A stretch of 64,000 nt of DNA, taken from NCBI GenBank assembly GCA_963736685.1, contig CAVTPZ010000018.1:124001-188000 (forward strand). The letters run 5' to 3'. The first letter of the stretch is position 1. Each line of letters opens with the position of its first letter. This DNA is from DASUPK01 sp963736685 (GTDB lineage: Bacteria > Actinomycetota > Thermoleophilia > Solirubrobacterales > 70-9). The translations under genes and the position numbers were made by a program. A model generated the notes under the pieces. The model had not been told where the DNA came from. It ran no database searches and was given only the letters and a program-made list of their open reading frames with translations. This document shows, piece by piece, positions 33,891-44,620 of this stretch.

Positions 33891-34811
33891 ATGGAGTCGG
33901 CGACACTCGACCGCGTACCCCGTCTGCCGAGCGCGCTGCAGCTCGGCCTCATCTTCGGCCTGCTGCTTCTCGCCGCCATCGCCTGGGCGATGACAGGCGA
34001 CCGGATGGCCGGAATGGATGCCGGACCGGGCACGGATCTCGGCGGTCTCGGCTTCTGGGTCACGGCGTGGGTCGTGATGATGGCCGCGATGATGTTCCCG
34101 TCGATCGCGCCGATGGTGCTCATGTACGCGCGCATCGAAGAGGGAAAGCGGCAAAAACGCCAGCCGACCCAGGCCGGCGCAACCGCGGTGTTCGTCGGCG
34201 GCTACCTACTCACCTGGGCGGCGGCGGGCCTCTTCGCTTACGCCATCTTCGAGGCCGGGCGGTCCCTCGACCTCGGCTTCCTGGCCTGGGACAGCGGCGG
34301 CCCGTACGTAGCGGGCGGGGTCATCGTCGCGGCCGCGATCTACCAGCTCACCCCGCTGAAGGATGTCTGCCTCCGGCACTGCCGGAACCCAATCACGTTC
34401 GTGCTCATGCATTGGCGCTCGGGCCGGATCGGCGCGCTGCGGATGGGCGTCGAACACGGGGGCTGGTGCGTCGGCTGCTGCTGGGGACTGATGGCGGCGC
34501 TCTTCGCCCTCGGTGTGATGAGCATCGGGTGGATGGTCATGATCGCCGCCCTGATCGCGCTCGAGAAGCTCCTGCCCTGGAAGGCGGTAGCGAATCGCTC
34601 CGTTGCCGTCCTGTTGCTCGTCCTCGGGCTCGCGGTGGCCTTCGTCCCCGACAAGGTGCCCGGCCTCACCCTGCCGGACTCACCCGCGGCGGCCCGGGCG
34701 ATGGATTCGATGGGCATGCACGATTCCTCAAGCGACGGATCGATGAGCGATCAGAAGATGCCACCGCAGGGCGGGATGGATCGGGGCGAGAAGGGGATGC
34801 CCACGCCCTAG
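33891..34811 (+). CDS. DUF2182 integral membrane protein, predicted metal-binding
   Basis: 306 aa with about seven membrane segments. The family blocks A-W-V-V-M-M-A-A-M-M-F-P-S and G-V-E-H-G-G-W-C-V-G-C-C-W are present, with Cys and His that could hold a metal. The C-terminal tail (about 280-306) is Met/Asp/His-rich (M-G-M-H-D-S-S, K-M-P-P-Q-G-G-M), as in copper-handling proteins. TAGAGT at 33877-33882, eight bases before ATG. DUF2182 genes often sit beside DUF1326, as here. Confidence 0.85.
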   Translation: MESATLDRVPRLPSALQLGLIFGLLLLAAIAWAMTGDRMAGMDAGPGTDLGGLGFWVTAWVVMMAAMMFPSIAPMVLMYARIEEGKRQKRQPTQAGATAVFVGGYLLTWAAAGLFAYAIFEAGRSLDLGFLAWDSGGPYVAGGVIVAAAIYQLTPLKDVCLRHCRNPITFVLMHWRSGRIGALRMGVEHGGWCVGCCWGLMAALFALGVMSIGWMVMIAALIALEKLLPWKAVANRSVAVLLLVLGLAVAFVPDKVPGLTLPDSPAAARAMDSMGMHDSSSDGSMSDQKMPPQGGMDRGEKGMPTP

Positions 34812-34814
34812 CGT

Positions 34815-35417
34815 TCAGGCGGCCCAGGCGAACTCGGACGCCGAGATCCCCGTCTTCCCCTCGTACTCGATGCCGAAGGCGCTGATCTTCGAGCGCTGCG
34901 CCTCAGCGGCGTTGAACTCCGACGAGGCCGGATGGAACACGCCGACGAGCCGCACCGGCTCCCCCGTCTCGACGCCGAAGGGAACGATGTCCTCGATCTC
35001 GAAGTCGATCGCGTCACCGATCTTGACGCTGTGGCGCAGCCCTTCCTCGACCACCTCGAAGGACGCCCGCTCGGCACCGAGGATCTCGCCAACTAGCGGA
35101 GTGATCGCCTCCATCGGACCCCCCATCTGGCCCCCGAAGACCGCGGTGAGCTTCTCCATCTGCTCGTCGCTTGCCTGGTCGTCGATGAACATGCCAAGGC
35201 GCCAGTTGCCCTCGGTCATGACCTTCGGAGTGTCAGCGATTGCCGCGACGCTGAGGCCGCTTACGTCCGTTCCCTCGATCTCACCTTCTTTGATGTTGAA
35301 GACGAGGGTCACCCGGCAGTAGTCGTAGGTCGCGCCGTGGTCGAAGGACATGTTGCACGGGCACATGAGGTCACACGAGCACGTTTCGAAGTAGCTCCCC
35401 TTCAGGCTCCAGGACAC
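34815..35417 (-). CDS. DUF1326 protein, predicted metal-binding
   Basis: 200 aa. The N-terminus S-Y-F-E-T-C-S-C-D-L-M-C-P-C-N carries four Cys in two C-x-C motifs, the hallmark of DUF1326. The rest is a beta-rich fold without membrane segments. It is convergent with the DUF2182 gene, three bases apart at the stops. A shared metal role is inferred from this common pairing and from the nearby Cys-rich protein. Confidence 0.85.
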   Translation of the reverse strand: MSWSLKGSYFETCSCDLMCPCNMSFDHGATYDYCRVTLVFNIKEGEIEGTDVSGLSVAAIADTPKVMTEGNWRLGMFIDDQASDEQMEKLTAVFGGQMGGPMEAITPLVGEILGAERASFEVVEEGLRHSVKIGDAIDFEIEDIVPFGVETGEPVRLVGVFHPASSEFNAAEAQRSKISAFGIEYEGKTGISASEFAWAA

Positions 35418-35515
35418 ACCGGTCTCCTTCCGGCTGTTGGCTGCCCGATTCTCCCTTGCTGACGCGATCGCGTCAAGCGCTCCACTTCAGAAACCACGGC
35501 GGGCCGCAGGTGGGC

Positions 35516-37559
35516 CTACGGAGCCGATGTGGCCTTCGCTCTCTCGGCCGCGTCGACCTCCGGCAGCGAGACGCCGGCGACCTCATACGCCTCCGGCTGG
35601 TCGAGCGTCTCGCGCTCAAGCAGCGCGTTCGCCAGGGACTCGAGCCGATCACGCTCCCGCGTGAGCAACTCGACCACCTCGTCCTCCGACTCATCCACGA
35701 TCCGGCGGACCTCCTGGTCGACCAGCTCCTGGGTCGGCTCCGAGGCGGGTGACACGCCGGGCAGGAGCGGTCCGCCGGCGCGACCGTCGGTGACGGCGAT
35801 TGGGCCGATGGCGTCGCTCATGCCCCAGCGGCCGACCATGCCGCGGGCCACCTGGGTGAGGTTCTGGATGTCGGATTCGGCGCCGGTCGAGAGGTCGTCG
35901 AAGATGACCTTCTCCGCGGCGCGGCCGCCTAGGGCGACCTTGATCTGGGCCAGGAGCTCCTCGCGGCGGTAGTTGTAGCGGTCGCTCTCCGGGGTGCTGA
36001 GCGTGACGCCGAGAGCCTGGCCGCGCGGGATGATCGAGATCTTCCGCACCGGGTCCGCGCCCGGGGTGAGCATGCCGACGAGCGCGTGGCCGGACTCGTG
36101 GTAGGCGGTGCGCTTGCGGTCCTCGTCGGTCATCACGATCTGGCGCTCGGCGCCGAGCAGGATCTTCTCGATCGACTCCGTGATGTCGCTCTGCTCCACC
36201 TTGGTGTGGTCGTTGCGCGCGGCGGTGAGGGCGGCCTCGTTGACCAGCAGGGCAATGTCGGCGCCGGTCGAGCCGGGGATCGAGGCGGCGATTCGCTCCA
36301 GGTCGACGTCGTCGGCCAGCGGCACGTCCTTGGTGTGGATCTTGAGGATCGCGACACGGCCGGGCTGGTCGGGCGGGTTGACGGCGATGCGGCGGTCGAA
36401 GCGGCCCGGGCGGAGCAGGGCCGGGTCGAGGATCTCGGGGCGGTTGGTCGCGCCGAGGACGATCACGTTCGTGCCGGGCTCGAAGCCGTCCATCTCGGTG
36501 AGGATCTGGTTGAGCGTCTGCTCGCGCTCGTCATTGCCGCCGCTGATCCCGCCGTAGTTGCCCGAGCGCGAGCGGCCGATCGCGTCGAGCTCGTCGATGA
36601 AGATGATCGCCGGCGCGGCCTCCTTCGCCTGCTTGAAGAGGTCGCGGACGCGGGAGGCCCCCACCCCCACGATCGCCTCGACGAACTCCGAGGCCGAGAG
36701 GTGGAAGAAGGCGGCGTGCGCCTCGCCGGCGACGGCGCGGGCGAGCAGGGTCTTGCCGGTCCCGGGCGCCCCGTAGAGCAGGACGCCGTGCGGGACCCGC
36801 GCTCCCAGCTTCGTGTAGCGCCCCGGGTTGCGGAGGAAGTCGACGATCTCTTCGAGCTCGTCCTCGGCCTCGTCGATGCCGGCGACGTCCTTGAAGGTGA
36901 CGCGCTGCTGCTCGTCGGGATTGACGCGCCGGGCGTTGGTGCGGCCGAAGCCGCCGAGGATGCCGCCGCCTCCCGCGCCCGCCTGGCGCCGGGCGATCCA
37001 GATGAAGAAGCCGATGATGAGCAGCCACGGGAGAAAGCCGAGGACCAGCGTCCAGAAGACCGAGCGTCCCGAGTCCGGCGGGCTCGGCGTTGATCGTCAC
37101 GCCCGCCTGGGTGAGGACGTTGGTGAGCTGGCCGTGATCGACGAACGAGGGGACCTCCGTCTTGAACTTCGTCACCTTGAACGGCTTGTCGTCGCCGGGC
37201 GGGTCGTAGTTGGTCTCGTTCTTGAGCTGCCCCTCGATCGAGTCGCCCTTCGAGCTGATCTCGCTGACGTTCTGCGCCTGGACCTGGTTGAGGAAGAACG
37301 GCTGATAGGGGACGCGCGGGCGGTCGGCTGCGCCGCTGGTCAGGAAGGAGATCAGGAGGTTCACCGCGAGCAGGCCGAGCAGGAACGCGATCCACATCCG
37401 GCTGCGCGGGATCATCGGCGGCTTCGGAGGCGGCGGGGCGCCGCGGCCGTCGGGCGCCGGGTCGACGCGCCAGCCGGCGGGATGGGTCTCCGGAGGCGAA
37501 GGCTTCGCCGGCGGGGCGTCCTTCGGGGCCGCGGTCTCTGTTGCCGAGTCGGAGGCCAA
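35516..37559 (-). CDS. ftsH: ATP-dependent zinc metalloprotease FtsH, one frameshift
   Basis: Membrane AAA+ protease that degrades misfolded membrane and regulatory proteins. The first frame has a Pro-rich N-terminus, a membrane helix (M-W-I-A-F-L-L-G-L-L) and the periplasmic domain. It shifts near 37085 at C/G-rich bases; the second frame has the second helix, G-A-P-G-T-G-K-T (Walker A), I-D-E-L-D-A-I-G, the arginine fingers in R-P-G-R-F-D-R-R, and the zinc motif H-E-S-G-H. Total about 680 aa, normal. As ftsH is usually essential, the shift is probably an error. Confidence 0.92.
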
Positions 37560-37628
37560 GTGCCCAGATGTACTCCGGCGACCGCCCGGGGACTAGGCGC
37601 GACGCGTGATACGAACGCCGCGGCAGTG

Positions 37629-38520
37629 ATGGAACCGGCCCGGCGATCGTCGCCGATCACAACCTCCTACCTCCCGGCCGAGCTGACCGGAGCGCCACGG
37701 CGTGCGGGCTCGGTGAGCCTCTACGTGGGAATAGCGGGAGGCAGGAGCGCGAGTCGGAGATCACCGACTGCGACGACTTCTCGAGCGGCTGCGCGCGAGC
37801 GGCGAGGCCGTCACCGACCTCGCAGCCCTCGGTCGGCGACTTCATCGCGGTCTATGAGCCGCTGCTCGCCGACGGCCGCGAGATCGTCTCGGTGCACATC
37901 TCGGCTGGGATCTCGGGCACCCCGAGTCCGCCGAAGCAGGCGATCGAGCGGCTGACCGAGGAGGGGAAGGGCGGCGAGCGGATCCACACCGTCGACAGCC
38001 GCAGCGCCGCCGGCGGCACCGGGATGGTGCTGCTCGCGGCGATGATCGCGCCAGCGGCGGCGCCAGCCCCGAGGAGTCGTCGCCCAGGCCGAGCTGGCGC
38101 GCGACGCCGGGGGCATCTGGTTCTCGCTCGACACGCTCGAGTACCTGCGGCGGGGGGGCGGATCGGCGCTGCACGGGCAGCGATCGGATCCACCCTGAAG
38201 ATCAAGCCGATCCTCACCTTCGGCGAGGGGATCGAGCCCGTGCGCAGGTCCGGACCCGGTCGCGTGCGGTATCGCGGCTGATCGATTACGCGCGGCAGCG
38301 CCACGACGAGGGAGCCGATGCCTGGGTCGTGCGGCACATCCGCGACCCGGAGTCCGCCGAGCAGCTCGTCGAGGCGTGCCGGCCGATCTTCGGCCGTGAC
38401 CCGCTCTTCGTCTCCGAGGTCGGCCCGGTGCTCGGGGCCCACGCGGGGCCGGGGATGATCGGCATCGGCGCTTCGGTGGTGAGCGCCTCGAGAACCGGCA
38501 CTGGCCCGGCACTCGCCTAA
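37629..38520 (+). pseudogene. DegV family fatty-acid-binding protein, several frameshifts
   Basis: DegV proteins (FakB type) bind a fatty acid for phosphorylation by the kinase FakA. Pieces in different frames give T-S-Y-L-P-A-E-L-T, V-S-L-Y-V-G, Q-P-S-V-G-D-F-I-A-V-Y-E, V-S-V-H-I-S-A-G-I-S-G-T, S-L-D-T-L-E-Y-L-R-R-G-G and S-T-L-K-I-K-P-I-L, all in the DegV order. At least four shifts lie between 37670 and 38270. About 290 aa if repaired. The stop TAA is part of the next gene's TAACCT box. Confidence 0.72.
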
Positions 38521-38530
38521 CCTGAGGTGC

Positions 38531-39104
38531 ATGAGGGAGATCCTCGTTCCTCCGTTGCGGGCCGCGGCCTTCGCCGCCTTCATCGCCGGGTGCCTGCTGC
38601 TCTTCCTCAACCCGCCGTCGTTCGCCCACCTCGGTGGGCTGCTGACGATCTTCGGTCGGAGCGGTCGCGATCATCCTGGTCACAGCCTGGGTGACGACGA
38701 TGGCGATCGGCAGGGAGATGCCCGAGCCCGAGTTCCGAAAGCTCGTCGATCGGAGCGAGGCGCTCGCCGCACTGCCGGCTCCCGACTATCCGCCGAGCGA
38801 GTTCGATCTGCTGGTGATCGAGGCGATCGACAACCTGCCGCCGGAGTTCCAGGCGCTGCTCGCGGACACGCCGGTGGTGATCTCGAACCTCGGGCACGAG
38901 CACCGGGCCTACGGGATGTACATGGGCGGCACGGTGGCGCGCGACATCTATCCCGACCGAATCGTCATCTACCAGGACACCCTGGAGCGCGACTTCGGCC
39001 ACAACCCCGACCTGCTTCGGGCGCAGGTGGAGCGCACCGTGAAGCACGAGCTGGCCCATCATCTTGGCTGGGACGAGTCCGGCGTCCGCGGACTCGGCCT
39101 CTGA
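38531..39104 (+). CDS. Minimal zincin metallopeptidase family protein, one frameshift
   Basis: The C-terminal 130 residues match the small zincin family (PF06262): L-P-P-E-F-Q-A-L-L and zinc site H-E-L-A-H-H-L-G-W-D-E. N-terminal residues 1-42 hold a membrane segment in another frame; the shift is near 38655. A membrane-attached small zincin is somewhat unusual, and the segment may continue into a second helix (V-A-I-I-L-V-T-A-W-V). TAACCT at 38518-38523 lies seven bases before ATG 38531. Confidence 0.7.
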
Positions 39105-39117
39105 GCCAGTCCCGTGG

Positions 39118-39640
39118 CTAGGGCGCCGAGGCCGTCCAGCTCAGACACGCCGGTGTCGCAGGTGCGGTAGTCGCCGTGGTTGGATCCGTCGTTGTAGTGG
39201 TTCTCCATCCGGAGAGTGCCGCTGGCCGTGCGGCCGCGTGAACCTGCCCTGGAGATTGAAACTGCCTCGAGTCGATGTCGCCGGAACTGGTGTCGGTGAC
39301 GTTGAAGGTCTTGTTCTTCTTGACGAAGATCGTTTCCTCGATCCTCGCGTGGCTCGTCGTCGACCGCATCGCCGCCGCCACCGCGGTCGGGTAGTAGGCC
39401 TGGCCGTCGGCGCACTGGAAGTAGACATTGGTCGCCTTCGCAAGGAGGTTCTTGGGAACGAGCTTCTTGGAGTGGTGGAACTTGTGGCCGAAGTGGACCT
39501 TGAGCTCGATCGACGGCCTGCCCGAGCGAGAGCGGCGGTTGATTGATCGGGCCGGTCCACCTGGGGTCCTTGGCGACGGTCGGCGCGAGGCGCAGAGCGC
39601 GAGGACGGCTGCGGCCGTCGCCAGAGCGAGACGCGGTTAA
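39118..39640 (-). pseudogene. Secreted hypothetical protein, frameshifted
   Basis: One frame reads L-A-L-A-T-A-A-A-V-L-A-L-C-A (signal-like), then K-F-H-H-S-K-K-L-V-P-K-N-L-L-A and V-Y-F-Q-C-A-D-G-Q-A-Y-Y-P-T. Another frame supplies the end, G-T-L-R-M-E-N-H-Y-N-D-G-S and Y-R-T-C-D-T-G-V. This looks like one small secreted protein broken by two shifts, with no intact start. Family not recognised. Convergent with the zincin gene. Confidence 0.45.
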
Positions 39641-39706
39641 GGGGCGTCGAGGGACTCTCGATGACGCGACCGACCTTACGGCCGGCCGCTCGTCAAAACC
39701 TCATCA

Positions 39707-41067
39707 CTATTCGAGCGCTAGTCCGCGGGCGGGAATGTTCTGGTTCCGGTGCAGGACGTTGTCGGGGTCGTAGCGCGATTTCAGCGCCTGGAGGCGAGTG
39801 AAGTTCTCCGAGCCGAACGCCGCGCGCACCCGCTCGATCGGCTCGTCCGCCTGCATGTAGTTGGCATAGCCGCCGCTCGTCGACCAGGGCTCGAGGGCGG
39901 CGGCGGTCTCGCGGGCCCAGGCGATCTACTCGTCGTCGAGGGCCGGGTCCAGCCAGTCCGCCATCACGCTGACGTTGAAGGCGGCATCGCGATAGCCGAG
40001 GGCGGCGCTGTCCGGGTCGACGTCCTTCGAGGCGCCGTGCAGCGACTCGATCAGGATCGCGCCCGGTGAGCGTCCGAGGGCGGTCATGCGCTCGATCAGC
40101 TCGTCGATCAGCTCGTCGGGGAGCTCGCGGACGAAGTGGCCCTTCCAGTAGTTGCGATCGACGCCGTAGCCGGGGTTGAAGACGAGCTGCTGGTCGAGGA
40201 AGCCCTGGGGGCGAACCTTGTCGTCGACGAGCCCGTCGGCCGCGCGCAGCCCGGTGAGCTCGGCGGTCTCCTCCCCGTCGCCCGTGTAGCAGGGGACCAC
40301 GACCAGCTCGAGGGTGAGGTCGTCCGATCGACGGAGAGCTGCGCCTGGATGCTGAGGTCGGTGCCGGCGGCAGCGATCGCGTCGCGGAAGGCGCGGAGCG
40401 CGCCGGCGACCCCCTCCCCCTCGTACTCGAGCCTGCCGCCGACGACCCGCTCGAGCGGATGGAGCCACATCCGCAGCTCGGTCACCACGCCGAAGTTGCC
40501 GCCGCCGCCGCGCAGGCCCCAGAGGAGCTCCTCGTGGCCGGGGTCGTCGGTGTCGACGATCCCCTCCGCCGGGGTCACGAGCGTCGCGCCGAGCAGGTTG
40601 TCGCAGGTGAGCCCGTACTGGGCCGTGAGGTGGCCGATGCCGCCGCCGAGGGTGAGACCGGTGACGCCGGTCGAGCCGACCACGCCGCCGGGCGTGACCA
40701 TGCCGTGGGCCTGGGTCGCCTGGTCGAAGTCGAGCCAGGTGGCGCCGCCGCCGGAGCGGGCGATCCGCTCGTCGGGATCGACCTCGACCTTGCGCATCTT
40801 GGTCAGGTCGATGACCAGGCCGTCGTCGACGGCGCAGTGGCCGGCGGGGTTGTGGCCTCCTCCCCGCACCGCGATCTCCAGGTCGTTCTCTGCGCCGAAG
40901 GCGAGCGCGGCGGCGACGTCGTCGGCGTCGACGCAGCGGGCGATCACGGCCGGGCGGCGGTCGATCAGCAGGTTGAAGCAGAGCCGGGCCCGCTCGTACT
41001 CGGGATCGCCCTCGACGAGGACGTCACCGTTGAGCGACTCCTGAAGCTCATCCAACCGTTTGCTCAT
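39707..41067 (-). pseudogene. FAD-linked (berberine-bridge-like) oxidoreductase with frameshift and internal stop
   Basis: PCMH-type FAD domain followed by substrate domain and C-terminal BBE motif. R-G-G-G-H-N-P-A-G contains the His that would bind FAD covalently; G-L-T-L-G-G-G-I-G-H-L and G-G-G-G-N-F-G-V-V-T follow. A one-base shift occurs near 40335, and a TAG at about 39926-39928 interrupts before W-A-R-E-T-A-A-A-L and the end Y-D-P-D-N-V-L-H-R-N-Q-N-I. About 450 aa if repaired. A paralogue is intact at 44621. Confidence 0.8.
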
Positions 41068-41074
41068 AGACTCC

Positions 41075-41485
41075 TCAGACGGCTTCGCTATCCTGCGAAC
41101 TGAATCGCTGGAGTCCTCGAGCCTTGGCCGCCTCGAGCGCATCCTCTCTCTGGCGAAGGCGGCGAACCGCACCGCCTGTCCGTCGCGGAAGGTCCAGAAG
41201 GTGAGAAGAACTCGTCCGAGGACGTCGCGCACCGAACGGCTTCGATCCGACCTCCGTCGCGGACCGCGACCAGGACCTGATCCTTTCCCGCGTCGATGAA
41301 CTCGACCGGCTCAACAGTCCAGTTCTCGAAGGTTCCGGCCCAGTGCGCCAGCGGCCCCCGCGAACTCGCTCGGCCCCGCTACCGCGGAGCCCGTCCGGCG
41401 TGGCGCCGCTGTAGTCGAACTCGATGTGGCGAGGCGCCAGGGCAAGCACGATCTCACCCTCGCCCACGGCCCGAGTATTCCCCAT
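41075..41485 (-). pseudogene. SnoaL-like remnant upstream of the FAD oxidase
   Basis: Segments in different frames give H-I-E-F-D-Y-S-G-A-T-P-D, L-L-T-F-W-T-F-R-D-G-Q-A-V-R-F-A-A-F and R-E-D-A-L-E-A-A-K-A-R-G-L, the order of a SnoaL protein of the same broad type as the array. At least two shifts. It ends seven bases before the oxidase start and may have been in one operon with it. Confidence 0.55.
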
Positions 41486-42636
41486 CTCGCCGCGCTACGC
41501 GCTCGCGACGATTCGCGATCATGCAGGAGATGCGCGAAACGACCAGCGGCCGACCGACAGGTTCCGGATCCTCTGCGTCGACGGCGGCGGCATCCGCGGC
41601 CTGATCCCGGCGCTGGTGATCGCGGACATCGAGCGCCGGATCCAGAAGCGCGCCGGCCCGGAGGCCCGGATCTCCGACTACTTCCAGATGTTCGCCGGAA
41701 CCTCGACCGGCGGGCTGGTCGCGCTCAGCCTGACGGCGCCGGATCCGCAGGACCCGAGCCGCCCCGCCGTCACCGCGGACGAGCTGGCGAGCTTCTACGT
41801 CGAGGATGGCCCCGGGATCTTCCACCGCAGCCTCTGGCAGAAGATCCGCACCCTGTGGGGCTGGCTCGGCCCCAAGTACACGCTCGGCCCGCTGCAGGAC
41901 GCGATCGAGCGCCGCCTCGGGACGACCGAGATCCAGAACGCGCTCCGCGAGCTGATCGTCTGCTCCTACGACATGACCGACCGCCAGCCCTACTTCTTCA
42001 AGCGCTGGCGCGCCCGCGAGCTGCCCGAGTCGGACCGCAACCGCCCGCTCGCCGACGCGGGTATGGCCACCTCCGCCGCCCCGACCTACTTCCCCTCGCA
42101 CGAGATCGACGGACACGCGCTGGTCGACGGCGGCGTCTTCGCCGCCAACCCGGTGATCGTCGCGATCGTCGAGGCCCTGAAGCGCTTCGGCGACGACCCC
42201 AACCACCTCGATCAGGACGACCTGCTGGTGGTCTCGATCGGCACCGGCCTGCACGAGGACGGCTACTCGCAGGACCAGGTGGAGGGCTGGGGGAAGCTCG
42301 GCTGGATCCTGCCGCAGAAGGGAGAGCCGCCCATCCTCGGCGCGACGCTCGGCGGGGCCGCCGACGGCGCCGACCACTGGGCCCACACCCTGCTCAACCA
42401 CCCCGACGACCCGCATATCCAGCCCGCCGACCTCGGCCACGGGCCGCGCTACTTCCGCCTCCAGGTGCCGCTCACGGAGTCGATCCCGCTGGACGACGCC
42501 AGCGAGCAGACGCTCGAACGAGACACTGCCGGCCTTCGCCGAGGAGCTGATCGCCGAGAACGAGGCCGAGATCTCGGAGATCGTCGAGCGGCTGCTTCGC
42601 TTCGATCCGTTGCCGTTCGACCCCGCCCCCAACTAG
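41424..42636 (+). CDS. Patatin-like phospholipase, one frameshift
   Basis: Acyl hydrolase with a Ser-Asp dyad. D-G-G-G-I-R-G-L (oxyanion hole), G-T-S-T-G-G (nucleophile Ser) and D-G-G-V-F-A-A-N (catalytic Asp) occur in order. Y-D-M-T-D-R-Q-P-Y-F-F and T-S-A-A-P-T-Y-F-P are usual patatin blocks. A shift near 42525 leads to A-E-E-L-I-A-E-N-E and the end at 42636. The start is uncertain: ATG 41424 is the first in frame, but conserved sequence begins near 41560. No signal peptide, so probably cytosolic. Confidence 0.78.
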
Positions 42637-42646
42637 ACTGCCGCGC

Positions 42647-43893
42647 ATGCCGGGGAGAAGGTGGGCCAGGGTGGCCGCCGCTGACGGGATGTCTGCTCTT
42701 GCCGGGAGCTCGCGGCGATGGCCGTGCAGCGCTACGCATCCCCGTCCGGTTCGGGCAGCGCCTGCACGCAGATGAGTCCCTGCGCGATCCAGATCGCCGC
42801 CAGCGGCGCCAACATGGGCGACGAGGTGATCGTCGCTCCGGGCGACTACTCGCCGCCGGGCAGCGTCATCACGGCCGTCCCCAACGTCTACATCCACGGG
42901 GTCCTGGGACAGCCGATGCCCCGGATCCACTTCACCGCCGGATTCCTCGGGATCGTCACTTCCGGCGACCGGGGCAGCTGGCTGTGCGGTGGACGCCACC
43001 ACCAGCGCTGCGTTGGAGACGAGAACGGCGGTTCGGCCGACATGATCGTCTCCCATGTCACGGGCGCCGATGCACAGGCCTGCTACGACTACTCGACCCT
43101 CACCGACAGCGTCTGCTGGAGTCCGGCGCCAACGGCACGGGCGCGGAGGCGCAGACCGGTACCACGGACACCATCACGATGCGCAATGTCACCCTCGAGG
43201 CGACGGGATCCGGCGGAATCGGCGCTCGGATCCAGGCCGACACGGGCGGCAATGTCACCGCGAACCTCACCAACGTCATCGCGCGCGGAACGAGCGGCGA
43301 TCTGACCCTCGTACAGCAGGGGGGCGCCACCCTCGTCGCGAACATCGACCATGCGAATCGCGGCGTGGCAGACCCAGGGGGAGCGACCGTCAACGAGACC
43401 AACCCGCAGACCGCGGCCCCGCTCCTGGTCAACCCGGCCGCCGGAGACTTTCGCGAACTGGCGGGCTCACCCACGATCGACACCGGCATCACCAACGCCG
43501 CCAACGGGCCCTTCGACTTCCTCGGCAAGCCGCGCGTGATCAACGGCCTCACGGACATCGGCGCCGACGAATTCGACCCGTTCACCGGCGTCGCGATGAG
43601 AAACGCGAAGTCGAGGGTGAAGAAGCGCAAGGCGGGGATCTCGATCGGCTGCCCGGCCGGGACCCCGACCTCCTGCACCGGCACCCTCGCCCTTGACCTT
43701 CGGCAAGAAGACCGCGGGCTCCTCCGCTTCTCGATCCCGTCCGGGGCACCGCGGAGGGTGAAGGTAAGATCTCGAAGCCGGCCTTCAAGAAGCTGAACGG
43801 GGAGGGCAAGCTCGCCACGCAGGCGACCGCGGCCGCCATCGACGGCGCCGGGATCTCGGCGTCCACCGCGGCCACGCTAAGCTGAAGCTCTAG
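42647..43893 (+). pseudogene. Secreted right-handed beta-helix protein, several frameshifts
   Basis: After a broken signal peptide region (42647-42720), R-Y-A-S-P-S-G-S-G-S-A-C and C-A-I-Q-I-A-A-S-G-A-N-M-G-D-E-V-I-V-A-P-G-D-Y introduce a parallel beta-helix of the pectate-lyase-like sort, followed by T-I-T-M-R-N-V-T-L and I-D-T-G-I-T-N-A. The end, about 43690-43893, is a C-terminal fibronectin/Ig-like segment in yet another frame. At least three shifts. TAGACT at 42634-42639 lies seven bases before ATG and overlaps the patatin stop. Confidence 0.6.
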
Positions 43894-43909
43894 GGCGTCA
43901 GTACCGTTT

Positions 43910-43936
43910 CTAAGAGGTGTCTCATCCGCCTCTTAG
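43910..43936. promoter_or_regulatory. Inverted repeat CTAAGAGG/CCTCTTAG
   Basis: Eight-base perfect arms (43910-43917 and 43929-43936) with an 11-base loop, 17 bases after the beta-helix stop and 38 bases before ATG 43974. It may be an operator for a dimeric regulator, or a terminator for the upstream gene, though no T run follows. Confidence 0.4.
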
Positions 43937-43973
43937 ACGCCGCTGACAGTGCTGGGGCACGATCGATCCGGCG

Positions 43974-44608
43974 ATGGAGTCCTACGCCGGCACCTCGAGC
44001 CGGGCCACCGTCGAGCGACGCCGGCGCGCCCGCCTCGGCGGCACCGCGGGCAACGAGGCGCTGACGGTCGCGGCGGCCATCGTTCTCACCCTTCTGCTGA
44101 TGGCAGAGGGGATCACGCTGCTCTCGATGGGCTCGCTGCTCAGCGTCCACATGATCCTCGGGCTCGTGCTGATCCCACCTGTGCTGCTCAAATCGGCAGC
44201 ACCGGCTATCGCTTCGCCCGCTACTACACGCACTCCCGCCCCTATGTGGACAAGGGGCCGCCCCCCATGGCCCTGCGCCTGCTCGCCCCGGTCCTGGTGC
44301 TGACCACCGTCGGGATCTTCGTCACCGGCGTCCTGCTCCTCTCCCTCGGGCACAAGTCCGACCAGCTCGGTTTTCCTCCACAAGGCTCGTTCTTCGTCTG
44401 GGCAGGGGCGTTCGGCATCCACTTCCTCTGGCACCTCCCTCACATGCTCCGCTCGCTGCCCGACTATCGGCGCGGCGCCCACACCCGGCGCGTCCCCGGC
44501 TCGGGGCTGCGCGGCATGCTCGTCGCCGCCTCGCTGGGCGCGGGCGTCGCGCTCGCCATCTCCCTGGCGAGCGCGATCTCAGGCTGGCACGGCGGCCCGT
44601 CGGGCTGA
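43974..44608 (+). CDS. Four-helix integral membrane protein, one frameshift
   Basis: Helices at A-A-A-I-V-L-T-L-L-L-M and H-M-I-L-G-L-V-L-I-P in the first frame, a shift near 44190 (L-L-K-x-G-S-T-G-Y-R-F-A-R-Y-Y), then two more helices containing H-F-L-W-H-L-P-H-M and a last one at the C-terminus. His residues in the second and fourth helices at suitable depth suggest a b-type haem-binding membrane anchor, but I cannot name the family. About 210 aa when joined. Convergent with the FAD oxidase. Confidence 0.6.
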
Positions 44609-44620
44609 GCCCCGCCTGGT

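Noticed and set aside
42716..43056. Minus-strand frames across 42449-43684 as genes
   Set aside because: They mirror the patatin and beta-helix genes, whose plus-strand frames have recognisable motifs.
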